Shown one piece after another: positions 1 through 6,723 of a DNA stretch of 8,308 nucleotides. Position numbers and translations under genes: made by a program. The notes beneath the pieces are model-generated. The model did not search any database, had not been told where the DNA came from, and was given only the letters and a program-made list of their open reading frames with translations. Positions within the stretch are counted from its first letter, which is position 1. Each line of letters starts with the position of its first letter. This DNA comes from Dehalococcoidia bacterium. Its GTDB lineage: Bacteria; Chloroflexota; Dehalococcoidia; GIF9; UBA5629. The stretch is from assembly GCA_016927965.1 (NCBI GenBank), contig JAFGLP010000102.1:1-8308 (forward strand), in the 5' to 3' direction.

Positions 1-955
1 CATAGACTGCCGCGCCCAACAGCCCGGAATCCACCCCCAAACCGGCCTTTACAACACGCACCGTCCCGGCTGGCAGCTTGAAGGCGTGCTGTTCCATGTA
101 TTGCCTGGCCGGCCTCAAAATCATCTCACCTATCGACGATACTCCTCCTCCTATCACAATCATCTGCGGATTAAAAATATTGACCAGGTTTGCCAGCCCG
201 ATGCCGAGGTAACACGCAGCCTCATTTATCACTTCAAGGCAGAGCGCATCTCCTTTTTTAGCGCCCTTAGAGACAAGTTCAGCGGTTACGCCGTCAATAT
301 TGCCAGCCGTCATATCCGCCAGTATACTTTGTTCGCCACTGCCCAAACGCTCCTTTGCAATGCGTGCAATAGCGGAGCCGGAAGCCAGCGACTCCCAGCA
401 GCCTTTTCTGCCGCAATTACATTGAGGTCCGTCAACTTCCAATACCATATGCCCGATCTCGCCGGCGCACCCATCCGTCCCATTGTACAGCTCGTTGTTG
501 ATTATAATACCGCCACCAATCCCGGTACTGACCGTGATAAAAATCATGTTGGAAAGACCTTTGCCTGCTCCCAGTCGGTGCTCCCCCAGGGCAGCAGCAT
601 TGGCGTCGTTCAGAACAAACGCCGGTATCCCGTATCTATTCGCCAGCATATCGCGCAATGGAACGTTGTTCCAGTTGGGGAGGTTCGGCGCCTCGGTTAC
701 CAGCCCTTTACCGATATCCACCAACCCGGCATATGCAACCGCAATCCCGCCCAGTCCGGCGCCCTGAACTCCTGATTGCTTTACTGCTTCATCGATGGCA
801 GACATCAGGCGGGCAGTAAGCTTTTGGGGACCTTCGGCGGACAGCGTGTAGCGGTAAATACGTGACAATATCTTTCCATTGCAATCAATGACGCCGACTA
901 TGTATTTAGTTCCGCCGATATCTATAGCAATAACAGGCTTACCGGGAGCTTTCAT
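1..955 (-). CDS. ROK-family sugar kinase, probable glucokinase (3' end cut by window edge)
   Basis: Probably a cytoplasmic kinase that phosphorylates glucose or a related sugar with ATP. 318 codons are visible, starting at the ATG on 953-955. Since ROK kinases are usually about 300-325 residues, only a few are likely missing. Seen: the N-terminal phosphate-binding motif DIGGTK at residues 12-17; the catalytic region LNDANAAALGE with Asp117; the STGIGGG loop near 143-149; and the ROK zinc site with His169 (in GEIGH) followed by CNCGRKGCWE, giving Cys179, Cys181 and Cys186. The start overlaps the last 17 bases of glgA in another reading frame. GGAG lies four bases upstream, inside glgA, which suggests translational coupling. 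Being last in a glgC-glgA cluster makes glucose the likely substrate, linking free glucose to the glycogen pool. That is inference: ROK members also include fructokinases, N-acetylmannosamine kinases and repressors. No N-terminal helix-turn-helix is present, so it is not a ROK repressor. Confidence 0.92.
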   Translation of the reverse strand, partial: MKAPGKPVIAIDIGGTKYIVGVIDCNGKILSRIYRYTLSAEGPQKLTARLMSAIDEAVKQSGVQGAGLGGIAVAYAGLVDIGKGLVTEAPNLPNWNNVPLRDMLANRYGIPAFVLNDANAAALGEHRLGAGKGLSNMIFITVSTGIGGGIIINNELYNGTDGCAGEIGHMVLEVDGPQCNCGRKGCWESLASGSAIARIAKERLGSGEQSILADMTAGNIDGVTAELVSKGAKKGDALCLEVINEAACYLGIGLANLVNIFNPQMIVIGGGVSSIGEMILRPARQYMEQHAFKLPAGTVRVVKAGLGVDSGLLGAAVY

Positions 956-2393
956 CTATCTCCAAACCTAACGCCTTTTTATACAATAATTCATATTTTT
1001 CGGCCGGGCCCTGCCAGCTGAAATCCTGCCTCATTATTCGCTCCATAACCCGCTTCCAGCCGGTTTTATTGGCATATAATTCTATTGCCCTTTTCAAAGC
1101 CGCAGCAAGCTCATCCCCCGAATATTCACTGAAAACCAAACCGGTGCCGCGCTTCATGTCATGACTCAGATTGGTTACCGTATCCGCCAACCCTCCCGTC
1201 CTGCGTACTACAGGGACCGTACCATACCTCATGGCTATCATCTGTCCAAGCCCGCATGGTTCCCATTTCGAAGGCATCAGGAACAGGTCTGAGCCCGCAT
1301 AAATGAGATGCGCCACGGCATTGTCGAATGTTATCAAAGCCTTAACGTTGCCGGGATATTTTGCTTCCAACCCTCTTAATGCTTCCTCATAGTTTTCATT
1401 ACCGCTGCCTAAAAATACAAAACGGACATCGTTGTTCTTGAGGACGAGCGGCACTGCCTCCAGTATAATATCCATGCCCTTTTGCTCATCCAGCCGCGCT
1501 ACCATTCCCACCAGCGGTATCTCAGCATTCTCTTCCCAGCCGGCGTTATTCTGCAGTTCCTTCTTATTTACCTGTTTGCCTTCCATATCATCAATACGGA
1601 AATTAGCTGCGATCAATCCGTCATTGCCGGGATCATATTCCTCTGTGCCCAGCCCGTTAATTACACCGGAAAGGCGGCCTTTTCTGTATTTCAAGATGTC
1701 CTGCATGCCGTAACCGCTGTCAACCGTCAATATTTCACTGGCAAATTTTTCACTGACAGCATTTACAACATCAGCCCACAATATGCCCTGCGTCATAATA
1801 TTCCACGGCAAATACGGCATACCAGGTATACCGGCATTCCAGTACTGTTCCAAACCTGAAAGGGACAGCATGCGTTCATTAAAATAACCCTGGTACTTTA
1901 TATTATGTATAGTGAATACTGTACGGTAATCCACATGGTTTTTTCTGGCCAGCAGCGGAATCAGGGCAGTGTGCCAGTCATGGCAGTGGACAATGGATGG
2001 ATGCCATTCCATGCGGCAAAGGAGCTCGCTGACACAATCGCAAAATACCCAGAATTTTTCCACTTCATCTGTGCCATAGACTGAATCCGCTTTTTTAAAA
2101 ATATCGGTATCAACCAGGTATACGGATAAACCATCGATAGAAATCTGCTCGACTGTAGTTTTGCGGCACACGCCCATAGAAAGTACCGGCAAACCGTCGA
2201 TGACAGTTGTTGCAACGTAGCCGGAATAGTCAACAAAACCATATTTGGGAACTACCACCCGGACATCGTGACCACGCCTGATCAATTCAACCGGCAGAGA
2301 GCCTACCACATCTGCCAGGCCGCCTACTTTGGTCAACGGCGCTATCTCAGCAGCAGCAAATAAAATCTTCATAGCAGACGTACTATTTTTCAT
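939..2393 (-). CDS. glgA: Glycogen synthase (ADP-glucose), GT5 family
   Basis: Transfers glucose from ADP-glucose to the non-reducing end of a growing alpha-1,4-glucan in the cytoplasm. The 484 residues match the usual bacterial GlgA length (about 475-490). Seen: N-terminal GT5 domain with the KVGGLADVVGSLP loop at 22-34 (Lys22 binds the ADP-glucose phosphate in this family), VHCHDWHT at 135-142, TIHNIKYQG at 161-169; C-terminal Rossmann domain with VARLDEQKG (Arg300, Lys305), PSKWEPCGLGQ with Glu378, and RRTGGLADTV from 397. The start is uncertain. ATG at 2391-2393 adds seven residues (MKNSTSA) before the family-typical MKILFAAAE, which begins at the ATG on 2370-2372. Neither has a clear Shine-Dalgarno sequence. 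It lies 28 bases after the glgC stop (49 if the inner start is used) and overlaps the following ROK gene, so it is the middle gene of an operon. Confidence 0.97.
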   Translation of the reverse strand: MKNSTSAMKILFAAAEIAPLTKVGGLADVVGSLPVELIRRGHDVRVVVPKYGFVDYSGYVATTVIDGLPVLSMGVCRKTTVEQISIDGLSVYLVDTDIFKKADSVYGTDEVEKFWVFCDCVSELLCRMEWHPSIVHCHDWHTALIPLLARKNHVDYRTVFTIHNIKYQGYFNERMLSLSGLEQYWNAGIPGMPYLPWNIMTQGILWADVVNAVSEKFASEILTVDSGYGMQDILKYRKGRLSGVINGLGTEEYDPGNDGLIAANFRIDDMEGKQVNKKELQNNAGWEENAEIPLVGMVARLDEQKGMDIILEAVPLVLKNNDVRFVFLGSGNENYEEALRGLEAKYPGNVKALITFDNAVAHLIYAGSDLFLMPSKWEPCGLGQMIAMRYGTVPVVRRTGGLADTVTNLSHDMKRGTGLVFSEYSGDELAAALKRAIELYANKTGWKRVMERIMRQDFSWQGPAEKYELLYKKALGLEIDESSR

Positions 2394-2421
2394 TGGATAT
2401 TAAGGGCAAGCCAGCCAGCGG

Positions 2422-3702
2422 TCATAGCTGATACCTGCGGGGATGCTTGCTTTTAATCGTTTCACCGCTGGATATGCTTTTTGATGAAAAATCCGATGCT
2501 TCAACCCACGGTTCAATTTTGCAGTTGCGGCCGATCATAACCTCGGCCGGTATCCTGGACCCTTTACCGAGCAGGGTAATGCCTGTATTCAGGTGTTCCG
2601 GCTCCTCTTTATTGGGAGTATAATCATCGCCCATTCCAATATGGCAGCCGCGGCTGACCCATACCTGCTTATCGATAATACTTTTTTCGACGATCGAACC
2701 GCGGCCGATGGTGACATCATCGAAAATAATCGAGTTCTTTACCACTGCATCTTCTTCGATAAACACTCTTGGAGAAATGACCGATTCAATAACGGTGCCG
2801 TTGACAATCGCGCCATTGCAGATCAACGCCCTGTTTACCTGTGCTTTTGGCCCCAGCTTTACGGGAGGAAATCCCTGCGCAATCGTCCTTATCTCAGTTT
2901 CGGGATTATAAAGATTGAGATCAGGCAAATCTACAATCAGGTCCATGTTAGCCTGCCAGTAAGCTTCCACGGTACCGACATCACGCCAGTACCCGCGGAA
3001 CCGGTATCCATAAACCTGGTATTTGCTTATCAGATTGGGCAGGAGGTTATGTCCAAAATCATATCCACTTTCTTCGGCCGCCATCTCCTCCAGAACATCA
3101 ATCAAGACACGCTTATTAAAGACATAGATGCCCATTGAGGCCATCCTGCTCTTGGCCGTTTTGGGTTTTTCTTCAAAATTTACAATACGCTCATTGTGAT
3201 CTAACGTTATTATTCCAAATCTTGAAATATCTTCTTCGGGGACTTCATATATAGCCACCGTAACATCTGCCTGCCTGTTGCGGTGCGACATGATGACCTG
3301 ATCGTAACGCATGCTGTAGACATGGTCTGCCGATAATATCAGTATTTCATCCACTTTTTTATCAATTATGTAATATAAGTTCTGATATACTGCATCAGCT
3401 GTTCCTTTGTACCAGTTGCGTTGAGAGCGGCTGAGAAAAGGCTGCAGCAGTACTATTCCGCCCTTTTCCCGGTCCATGTCCCATGGCCTTCCCACGCCGA
3501 TATGCTGCGCCAACGAACGCGGATTGAACTGGGTAAGCACTGCTATATCATAGATGCTTGAGTTGGCACAATTGCTCAGGGTAAAGTCGATGATGCGGTA
3601 TTTTCCCCCGAAGGAGACCGCAGGCTTGGCACGCTCCGCCGCCAGAATACTCAGACGCTCGCTGGCGCCGCCGGCCAGAATTACACCTAATACCCTTCGC
3701 AT
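2422..3702 (-). CDS. glgC: Glucose-1-phosphate adenylyltransferase (ADP-glucose pyrophosphorylase)
   Basis: Makes ADP-glucose and pyrophosphate from ATP and glucose-1-phosphate, the committed step of bacterial glycogen synthesis; normally an allosteric tetramer. From this start it has 426 residues, the usual size. Seen: nucleotidyltransferase domain opening VLGVILAGG, then RAKPAVSFGGKYRIIDF and LSNCANS; WYKGTADAVYQN near 97-108; the metal site LSADHVY near 124-130; FEEKP near 176-180; SGYDFGHNLLP and YWRDVGT in the middle; and a C-terminal left-handed beta-helix of hexapeptide-like repeats from about residue 285. The phosphate loop reads GGASERL where most family members have GGxGxRL, so a Ser replaces a Gly. 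A GTG at 3715-3717 would add five residues (MEIWS). I prefer the ATG at 3700-3702 because GTGGAG nine bases upstream makes a good ribosome site and the mapped promoter leaves almost no leader for the GTG. First gene of glgC-glgA-ROK kinase. Confidence 0.96.
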   Translation of the reverse strand: MRRVLGVILAGGASERLSILAAERAKPAVSFGGKYRIIDFTLSNCANSSIYDIAVLTQFNPRSLAQHIGVGRPWDMDREKGGIVLLQPFLSRSQRNWYKGTADAVYQNLYYIIDKKVDEILILSADHVYSMRYDQVIMSHRNRQADVTVAIYEVPEEDISRFGIITLDHNERIVNFEEKPKTAKSRMASMGIYVFNKRVLIDVLEEMAAEESGYDFGHNLLPNLISKYQVYGYRFRGYWRDVGTVEAYWQANMDLIVDLPDLNLYNPETEIRTIAQGFPPVKLGPKAQVNRALICNGAIVNGTVIESVISPRVFIEEDAVVKNSIIFDDVTIGRGSIVEKSIIDKQVWVSRGCHIGMGDDYTPNKEEPEHLNTGITLLGKGSRIPAEVMIGRNCKIEPWVEASDFSSKSISSGETIKSKHPRRYQL

Positions 3703-3731
3703 ACTCCAGATCTCCACAAAGCTTTAAACCA

Positions 3732-3760
3732 ATTGTAGCCAAATAGCATGCAAATGTCGA
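3732..3760 (-). promoter_or_regulatory. Sigma70-type promoter for the glgC-glgA-ROK operon
   Basis: Read on the minus strand: -35 TCGACA (3755-3760), a 17-base spacer, then -10 TACAAT (3732-3737). Each box matches the consensus at five of six bases and the spacing is ideal. The predicted transcription start is near 3725. That leaves about 22 bases before the ATG at 3702, enough to hold the GTGGAG ribosome site, but only about 8 before the alternative GTG at 3717. The whole element lies between the holA stop and glgC, so glgC can be transcribed independently of holA. Read from sequence only; no expression data. Confidence 0.6.
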
Positions 3761-3795
3761 TATCTTTGTAAAACGGTGTGCTATGCGGAGAAATT

Positions 3796-4803
3796 TTAAT
3801 TTTTACACAGCTCGATCACCATGATGTCAAGGGCCAGGTCATCTTCATATTTGCCCGTTTTTATTGCGATGTCCGTATCCAGCAGACAATGGAAAGCCTT
3901 GCGAAGTCGCGGTATTGTATAAGAACGCGCCTGCTTCAACGATTTATCAAGCGGATACCGGGGATGCAGCCCCAGCCTTTCCCTTATCTCCGGCTGCGGC
4001 ACCCCTTGACTGAGCTCCTTCACCCGCAGGACAATAGAAAGCTGCCTTTCAAGCATGGCCAGTATCTGCTGGGGGGCTGTGCCGTACTTTAACATCCTGT
4101 GCAGCATGACCTGCGCATTCTTGATTTTTCCCTCCATTATGGAGTCCACCAAGACGAATATACTATCCTCACGGGCGAAGCTGGTTATATCACGTACATC
4201 TTTTTCAGTAATTTCACGCTCACCGCAGTAAGTCATCAGCTTATTCAGCTCAGAGGACAACATCCACAGGTCCCCACCTATATAATCAGCCAGCAAATTA
4301 ACCGCGGCGGCGCTGATTTTGCTTTTATTTGAGGTGGCAAATTCTTTGATCCACGCTGCCAGTTCCCTGCCCTTTATTTCATTAAGCTGGAATACCTTAT
4401 CAGCCGCCGCAGAAAGCGTTTTAAGCAGCGAATTAGCTGTTTTAGGATCAAGATCAGGATCAAACAAGACCAGCACAGTCGTAGGCGGCATGACCTTTAT
4501 ATTGCCGACAAAATCCTTCCATTCCTTAAGCTGCTGATCACCATTCCCATTATTGCCATTCGATCTCGTCGGCTTCGCACCGGCCTGGAAACGCTTAAGC
4601 AGCCCCTCAACAATAACAAACCTGCTGGAAGCCAAAAAAGGGACAACATTGCATACATCGCTTAAATCCCTGGGAGTCAGCTTCCTACCATCAAGAATAG
4701 TAGTGTTTACCGAGACCACTTCTTCACTGCCCAGCCCGGCCTTGATATCGGCGAGCGTTTGATGGCAGCGGTAATTATCATCACCATGTATTATATAAAA
4801 CAT
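3796..4803 (-). CDS. holA: DNA polymerase III delta subunit
   Basis: Delta is the clamp-loader subunit that opens the beta sliding clamp during replication. The 335 residues match the family (about 320-345). Seen: an N-terminal stretch MFYIIHGDDNY corresponding to the degenerate P-loop region of the family (LxGxE-type, without a working Walker A), FLASSRFVIVEGLLKRF at 56-72, a short Asn/Gly-rich linker near 81-89, LVLFDPDLDPKTANSLLKTL in the AAA+-like domain, then FREDSIFVLVD-like and MLHRMLKYGTAPQQILAMLERQ in the central helical domain, and a C-terminal helical collar ending DIMVIELCKN. GGAGAG sits just upstream of the ATG. The gene is divergent from the PRC-barrel gene and lies 93 bases ahead of the glgC ATG on the same strand, with no clear terminator between, so some read-through into glg is possible. 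Diverged in sequence, as delta subunits usually are, but the whole-length pattern is convincing. Confidence 0.9.
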   Translation of the reverse strand: MFYIIHGDDNYRCHQTLADIKAGLGSEEVVSVNTTILDGRKLTPRDLSDVCNVVPFLASSRFVIVEGLLKRFQAGAKPTRSNGNNGNGDQQLKEWKDFVGNIKVMPPTTVLVLFDPDLDPKTANSLLKTLSAAADKVFQLNEIKGRELAAWIKEFATSNKSKISAAAVNLLADYIGGDLWMLSSELNKLMTYCGEREITEKDVRDITSFAREDSIFVLVDSIMEGKIKNAQVMLHRMLKYGTAPQQILAMLERQLSIVLRVKELSQGVPQPEIRERLGLHPRYPLDKSLKQARSYTIPRLRKAFHCLLDTDIAIKTGKYEDDLALDIMVIELCKN

Positions 4804-4910
4804 ATCTCTCCGGTATTATAGATACTTCATTGGTTTCCTTGATAAGTTATCTATTATTGTATAATAATGATGATAAATACAGTACTATATCTCAACTGAA
4901 GGGAGGCATT
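4804..4910. promoter_or_regulatory. Divergent AT-rich control region between holA and the PRC-barrel gene
   Basis: On the plus strand TTGATA (4839-4844) and a perfect TATAAT (4860-4865) are separated by 15 bases, two short of ideal, and could drive the PRC-barrel gene, leaving a leader of about 40 bases. The -10 is covered by an imperfect inverted repeat with arms ATTATT (4853-4858) and AATAAT (4863-4868), which could be an operator or simply AT-rich promoter DNA. On the minus strand a TATAAT at 4815-4820 is too close to holA to leave a leader with its ribosome site, so I could not identify a convincing holA promoter. Confidence 0.45.
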
Positions 4911-5147
4911 ATGCTGGCTAAAAAGTTATTAGGCAAAGAAGTCATCGGATCGCGTGGAGATAAAATTGGGAAAATCGCCGATTTTGACATAGATCTTGTG
5001 TCGGGCAAGGTAAAGTTCGCTGTAATCAGCTCCGGGTTAAATAAGAAATACAAGATTAAACTGGACGATGTTGTGACCGCAGGAGATACCGTCATCATCA
5101 GGTTAACTCTTGACGATCTGAAAGATACTTTGAAAAAAACGAAATAA
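4911..5147 (+). CDS. PRC-barrel domain protein, 78 residues
   Basis: A single small PRC-barrel (an all-beta fold found in photosynthetic reaction centre H subunits, in RimM and in many small stand-alone bacterial and archaeal proteins). Seen: MLAKKLLGKEVIGSRGDKIG, then KIADFDIDLVSGKVKFAVIS, the typical PRC pattern of a conserved turn (GxxxGKIxDxxID...GKV) followed by beta strands; the end is lysine-rich. The start is well fixed: AAGGGAGG lies four bases before the ATG at 4911. An in-frame TTG upstream at 4830 would add an unlikely extension and falls in the promoter region. Stand-alone PRC proteins are mostly uncharacterised; some act as adaptors in sporulation or cell division, but nothing here shows which. 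It is followed 39 bases later by a membrane protein on the same strand, so they may be co-transcribed. Confidence 0.85.
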   Translation: MLAKKLLGKEVIGSRGDKIGKIADFDIDLVSGKVKFAVISSGLNKKYKIKLDDVVTAGDTVIIRLTLDDLKDTLKKTK

Positions 5148-5186
5148 ATCCGTCCGGTTTATCCGGGAACATCTAATAAAAGGACT

Positions 5187-5876
5187 ATGTCTGATACCCG
5201 AAAGCTTTATGCTTTATTTATACGCTTATTGATACAACTCATTATCCTGGTGATAATAAACTGGATACTCACGGAGTTGCCGATGATCAAGGCAATCGCT
5301 ATCCCGGGACTGCCTGTAAGTCTCATCTCTTTAATCTCCCTGGTAATTGGAATAATCGCTATTGTCATCATTGTCCGTTTCCGGCAGGACTTTGTCCCGC
5401 GTCTGAATGCCGATTACCCCAATTTCCCCCAGGCCGGCATTCTGGTTTCCGAGACCATCACCCTGCTCATAATACTGATAGCCTATATGTCATTCGAAAA
5501 CAGCCTGCGGCTGTTAATGAGGCAATGGGCATGGCTGTGCCCGGTCATTTTCCTGACGGTTTCGCTCTGGCCGCTTTACAGACTGATTACAACGCTCTAC
5601 CACAGCAGCGGGCCGATTGCCGACTGGGCAACCACCAAACTGGCGCCGTCGCCGACCGAAAGCCTGGGTGAAATTAAATGCCCTTCATGCGGAAAGTTCA
5701 ATCCCGCTTTAGCAAGGTTCTGTACCAGCTGCGGCGCATCTATAGCAACATCAACATACGGCATCAAGTGCGCTGAATGCGGTACAGCCAACCGCCAGCA
5801 CGATAAATATTGCCTTAACTGCGGCGCACTCATCGATACAGACGACCAGTATGACACCCGGGTCTCGGTGTATTAG
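5187..5876 (+). CDS. Four-helix membrane protein with two C-terminal zinc ribbons; function unknown
   Basis: 229 residues. I do not recognise the family. Four hydrophobic segments are seen at about residues 9-31, 42-63, 84-103 and 114-137. After a polar linker come two four-cysteine zinc ribbons: CPSC at 165-168 with CTSC at 179-182, and CAEC at 195-198 with CLNC at 209-212. This double zinc-ribbon arrangement is common in bacterial and archaeal membrane proteins, where it is thought to mediate protein contacts; it is not a specific function marker. No signal peptide is evident beyond the first helix. By the positive-inside rule the charged loop near 64-75 (RFRQ...PRLN) and the C-terminal zinc domain could both be cytoplasmic, which fits four helices with both termini inside; this topology is inferred. 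AAAAGGA precedes the ATG by two to three bases. It follows the PRC-barrel gene on the same strand, so the pair may form a unit. Confidence 0.8.
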   Translation: MSDTRKLYALFIRLLIQLIILVIINWILTELPMIKAIAIPGLPVSLISLISLVIGIIAIVIIVRFRQDFVPRLNADYPNFPQAGILVSETITLLIILIAYMSFENSLRLLMRQWAWLCPVIFLTVSLWPLYRLITTLYHSSGPIADWATTKLAPSPTESLGEIKCPSCGKFNPALARFCTSCGASIATSTYGIKCAECGTANRQHDKYCLNCGALIDTDDQYDTRVSVY

Positions 5877-6033
5877 TGTCTTTCGCTTGCATGTGAGCAA
5901 TATAAGCTACAAGCAGAGAGAAAGGGTTGCCCAGGCTACTCTCTTAGCAGCGACTTGATTTCAATGGGTGCAGTACAAAAGCACCGATGCTATACTTAAT
6001 TTCACTATAAACAGATTAAAAAGATGGCAACAC
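5877..6033 (+). other. Non-coding spacer before mobA with a small stem-loop
   Basis: No credible gene is seen between the zinc-ribbon gene and the mobA ATG. The spacer holds several short inverted repeats: TTGC/GCAA near 5887-5900, and a nested pair in which AGAGAG (5915-5920) can pair with CTCTCT (5939-5944) around an inner GGG (5924-5926)/CCC (5930-5932) hairpin. No run of T follows, so it is not a typical intrinsic terminator. It might be a weak terminator for the upstream gene or a leader structure; I cannot decide. Confidence 0.35.
5988..5996 (+). promoter_or_regulatory. Possible extended -10 promoter of mobA
   Basis: TGCTATACT reads as an extended -10 element (TG, one base, then TATACT, five of six matches to TATAAT). 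No good -35 is found 16-18 bases upstream, which is typical of extended -10 promoters. The predicted start near 6003 would leave a leader of about 31 bases before the ATG at 6034 and would exclude the longer GTG start at 5968. Confidence 0.4.
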
Positions 6034-6654
6034 ATGATTATACGAGGACAAAAGCAACGTTTAACAGGCGTTATTCTGGCAGGTGGTAAAAGCCTGCGGA
6101 TAGGGGGTAATAAGCAGTTTCTGAAAATCAGGGGGCGTTATTTAATCGATTGGGTTGTAGATTGCCTTGCTCCAGTCGTGTCATCCACATTAATAGTGAC
6201 AAATGAAGAACAATATGACCTGCTAAAATTTCACATGTCAAAAGCTAATGTCATAGCTGATTTATATCCAGGTAAAGGCCCTTTGGGCGGAATTTATACC
6301 GGTTTATCACAGGCCGAAAATCCCCACAGTATTATCGTTGGATGTGATATGCCTTTCATAAATAGCGCCCTGGCAAGCTATTTAATCGGATATATGCGTG
6401 ACTACGATGCAGTCGTCCCGGTAATAGGGGACATGCTCGAACCGCTACATGCAATATATTCGAAGAACTGCCTTCCTAAGTTGGAATTACTGCTTCAAAG
6501 AGATAAGCTTAACATCTCTCCGCTTTTCGGCCTGGTGGCAACGAAATATATCTCTGACCGTGAAATAGATATATTTGATCCGGAACATTTAAGTTTTACC
6601 AATATCAATACCAGACACGACATGGCAAAAGCATATTTGCAGCTGGCCAGGTGA
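6034..6654 (+). CDS. mobA: Molybdenum cofactor guanylyltransferase
   Basis: Transfers GMP from GTP to molybdenum-molybdopterin to make the guanine dinucleotide cofactor (MGD) used by DMSO-reductase-family enzymes; a cytoplasmic protein. 206 residues from this ATG, the usual MobA size (about 190-210). Seen: the nucleotide-binding motif LAGGKSLRIGGNK at 15-27, GPLGGIYTGL at 82-91, the metal site GCDMPF at 103-108 (Asp105), EPLHAIY at 136-142, and the C-terminal NINT at 190-193. An in-frame GTG at 5968 would add 22 residues without family resemblance; the ATG at 6034 puts the LAGG motif at the normal distance from the N-terminus, although its ribosome site is weak. Its base composition is clearly more AT-rich than the next gene. 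The DmsA-like oxidoreductase 69 bases downstream is the obvious client for its product. Confidence 0.93.
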   Translation: MIIRGQKQRLTGVILAGGKSLRIGGNKQFLKIRGRYLIDWVVDCLAPVVSSTLIVTNEEQYDLLKFHMSKANVIADLYPGKGPLGGIYTGLSQAENPHSIIVGCDMPFINSALASYLIGYMRDYDAVVPVIGDMLEPLHAIYSKNCLPKLELLLQRDKLNISPLFGLVATKYISDREIDIFDPEHLSFTNINTRHDMAKAYLQLAR

Positions 6655-6689
6655 ACGAGCAAAAAGCACATGGCGGCGCTGCCGTTTAA

Positions 6690-6695
6690 TATAAT
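6690..6695 (+). promoter_or_regulatory. Possible -10 box ahead of the DmsA-like gene
   Basis: A perfect TATAAT in the 69-base gap after mobA. The predicted start near 6702 would leave a leader of about 22 bases carrying the AAGGGA ribosome site of the gene at 6724. No recognisable -35 lies 16-18 bases upstream (CACATG and neighbours), so this may be weak, activator-dependent, or chance; transcription from the mobA promoter is an alternative. Confidence 0.3.
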
Positions 6696-6723
6696 TGATA
6701 AAAGACAGAAACAAAGGGACAAA

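Noticed and set aside
86..775. A 229-codon open frame on the plus strand, and a shorter one at 483-767
   Set aside because: Both are antisense to the ROK kinase, whose motifs fill the whole minus-strand frame; the translated products show no recognisable domain.
2593..3138. 181-codon plus-strand open frame
   Set aside because: Antisense to glgC, which is identified over its full length by conserved motifs.
4830..4910. 27-residue N-terminal extension of the PRC-barrel protein from a TTG
   Set aside because: It would be encoded across the promoter boxes, and a strong ribosome site directly precedes the ATG at 4911.
5148..5186. CCGG-TTTAT-CCGG hairpin between the PRC-barrel and zinc-ribbon genes as a terminator
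   Set aside because: The stem is only four base pairs and no T-run follows; too weak to call.
5877..6033. Molybdenum cofactor riboswitch before mobA
   Set aside because: The spacer has short stems only, and I could not recognise the conserved core of the known Moco RNA motif. A covariance search would settle it.
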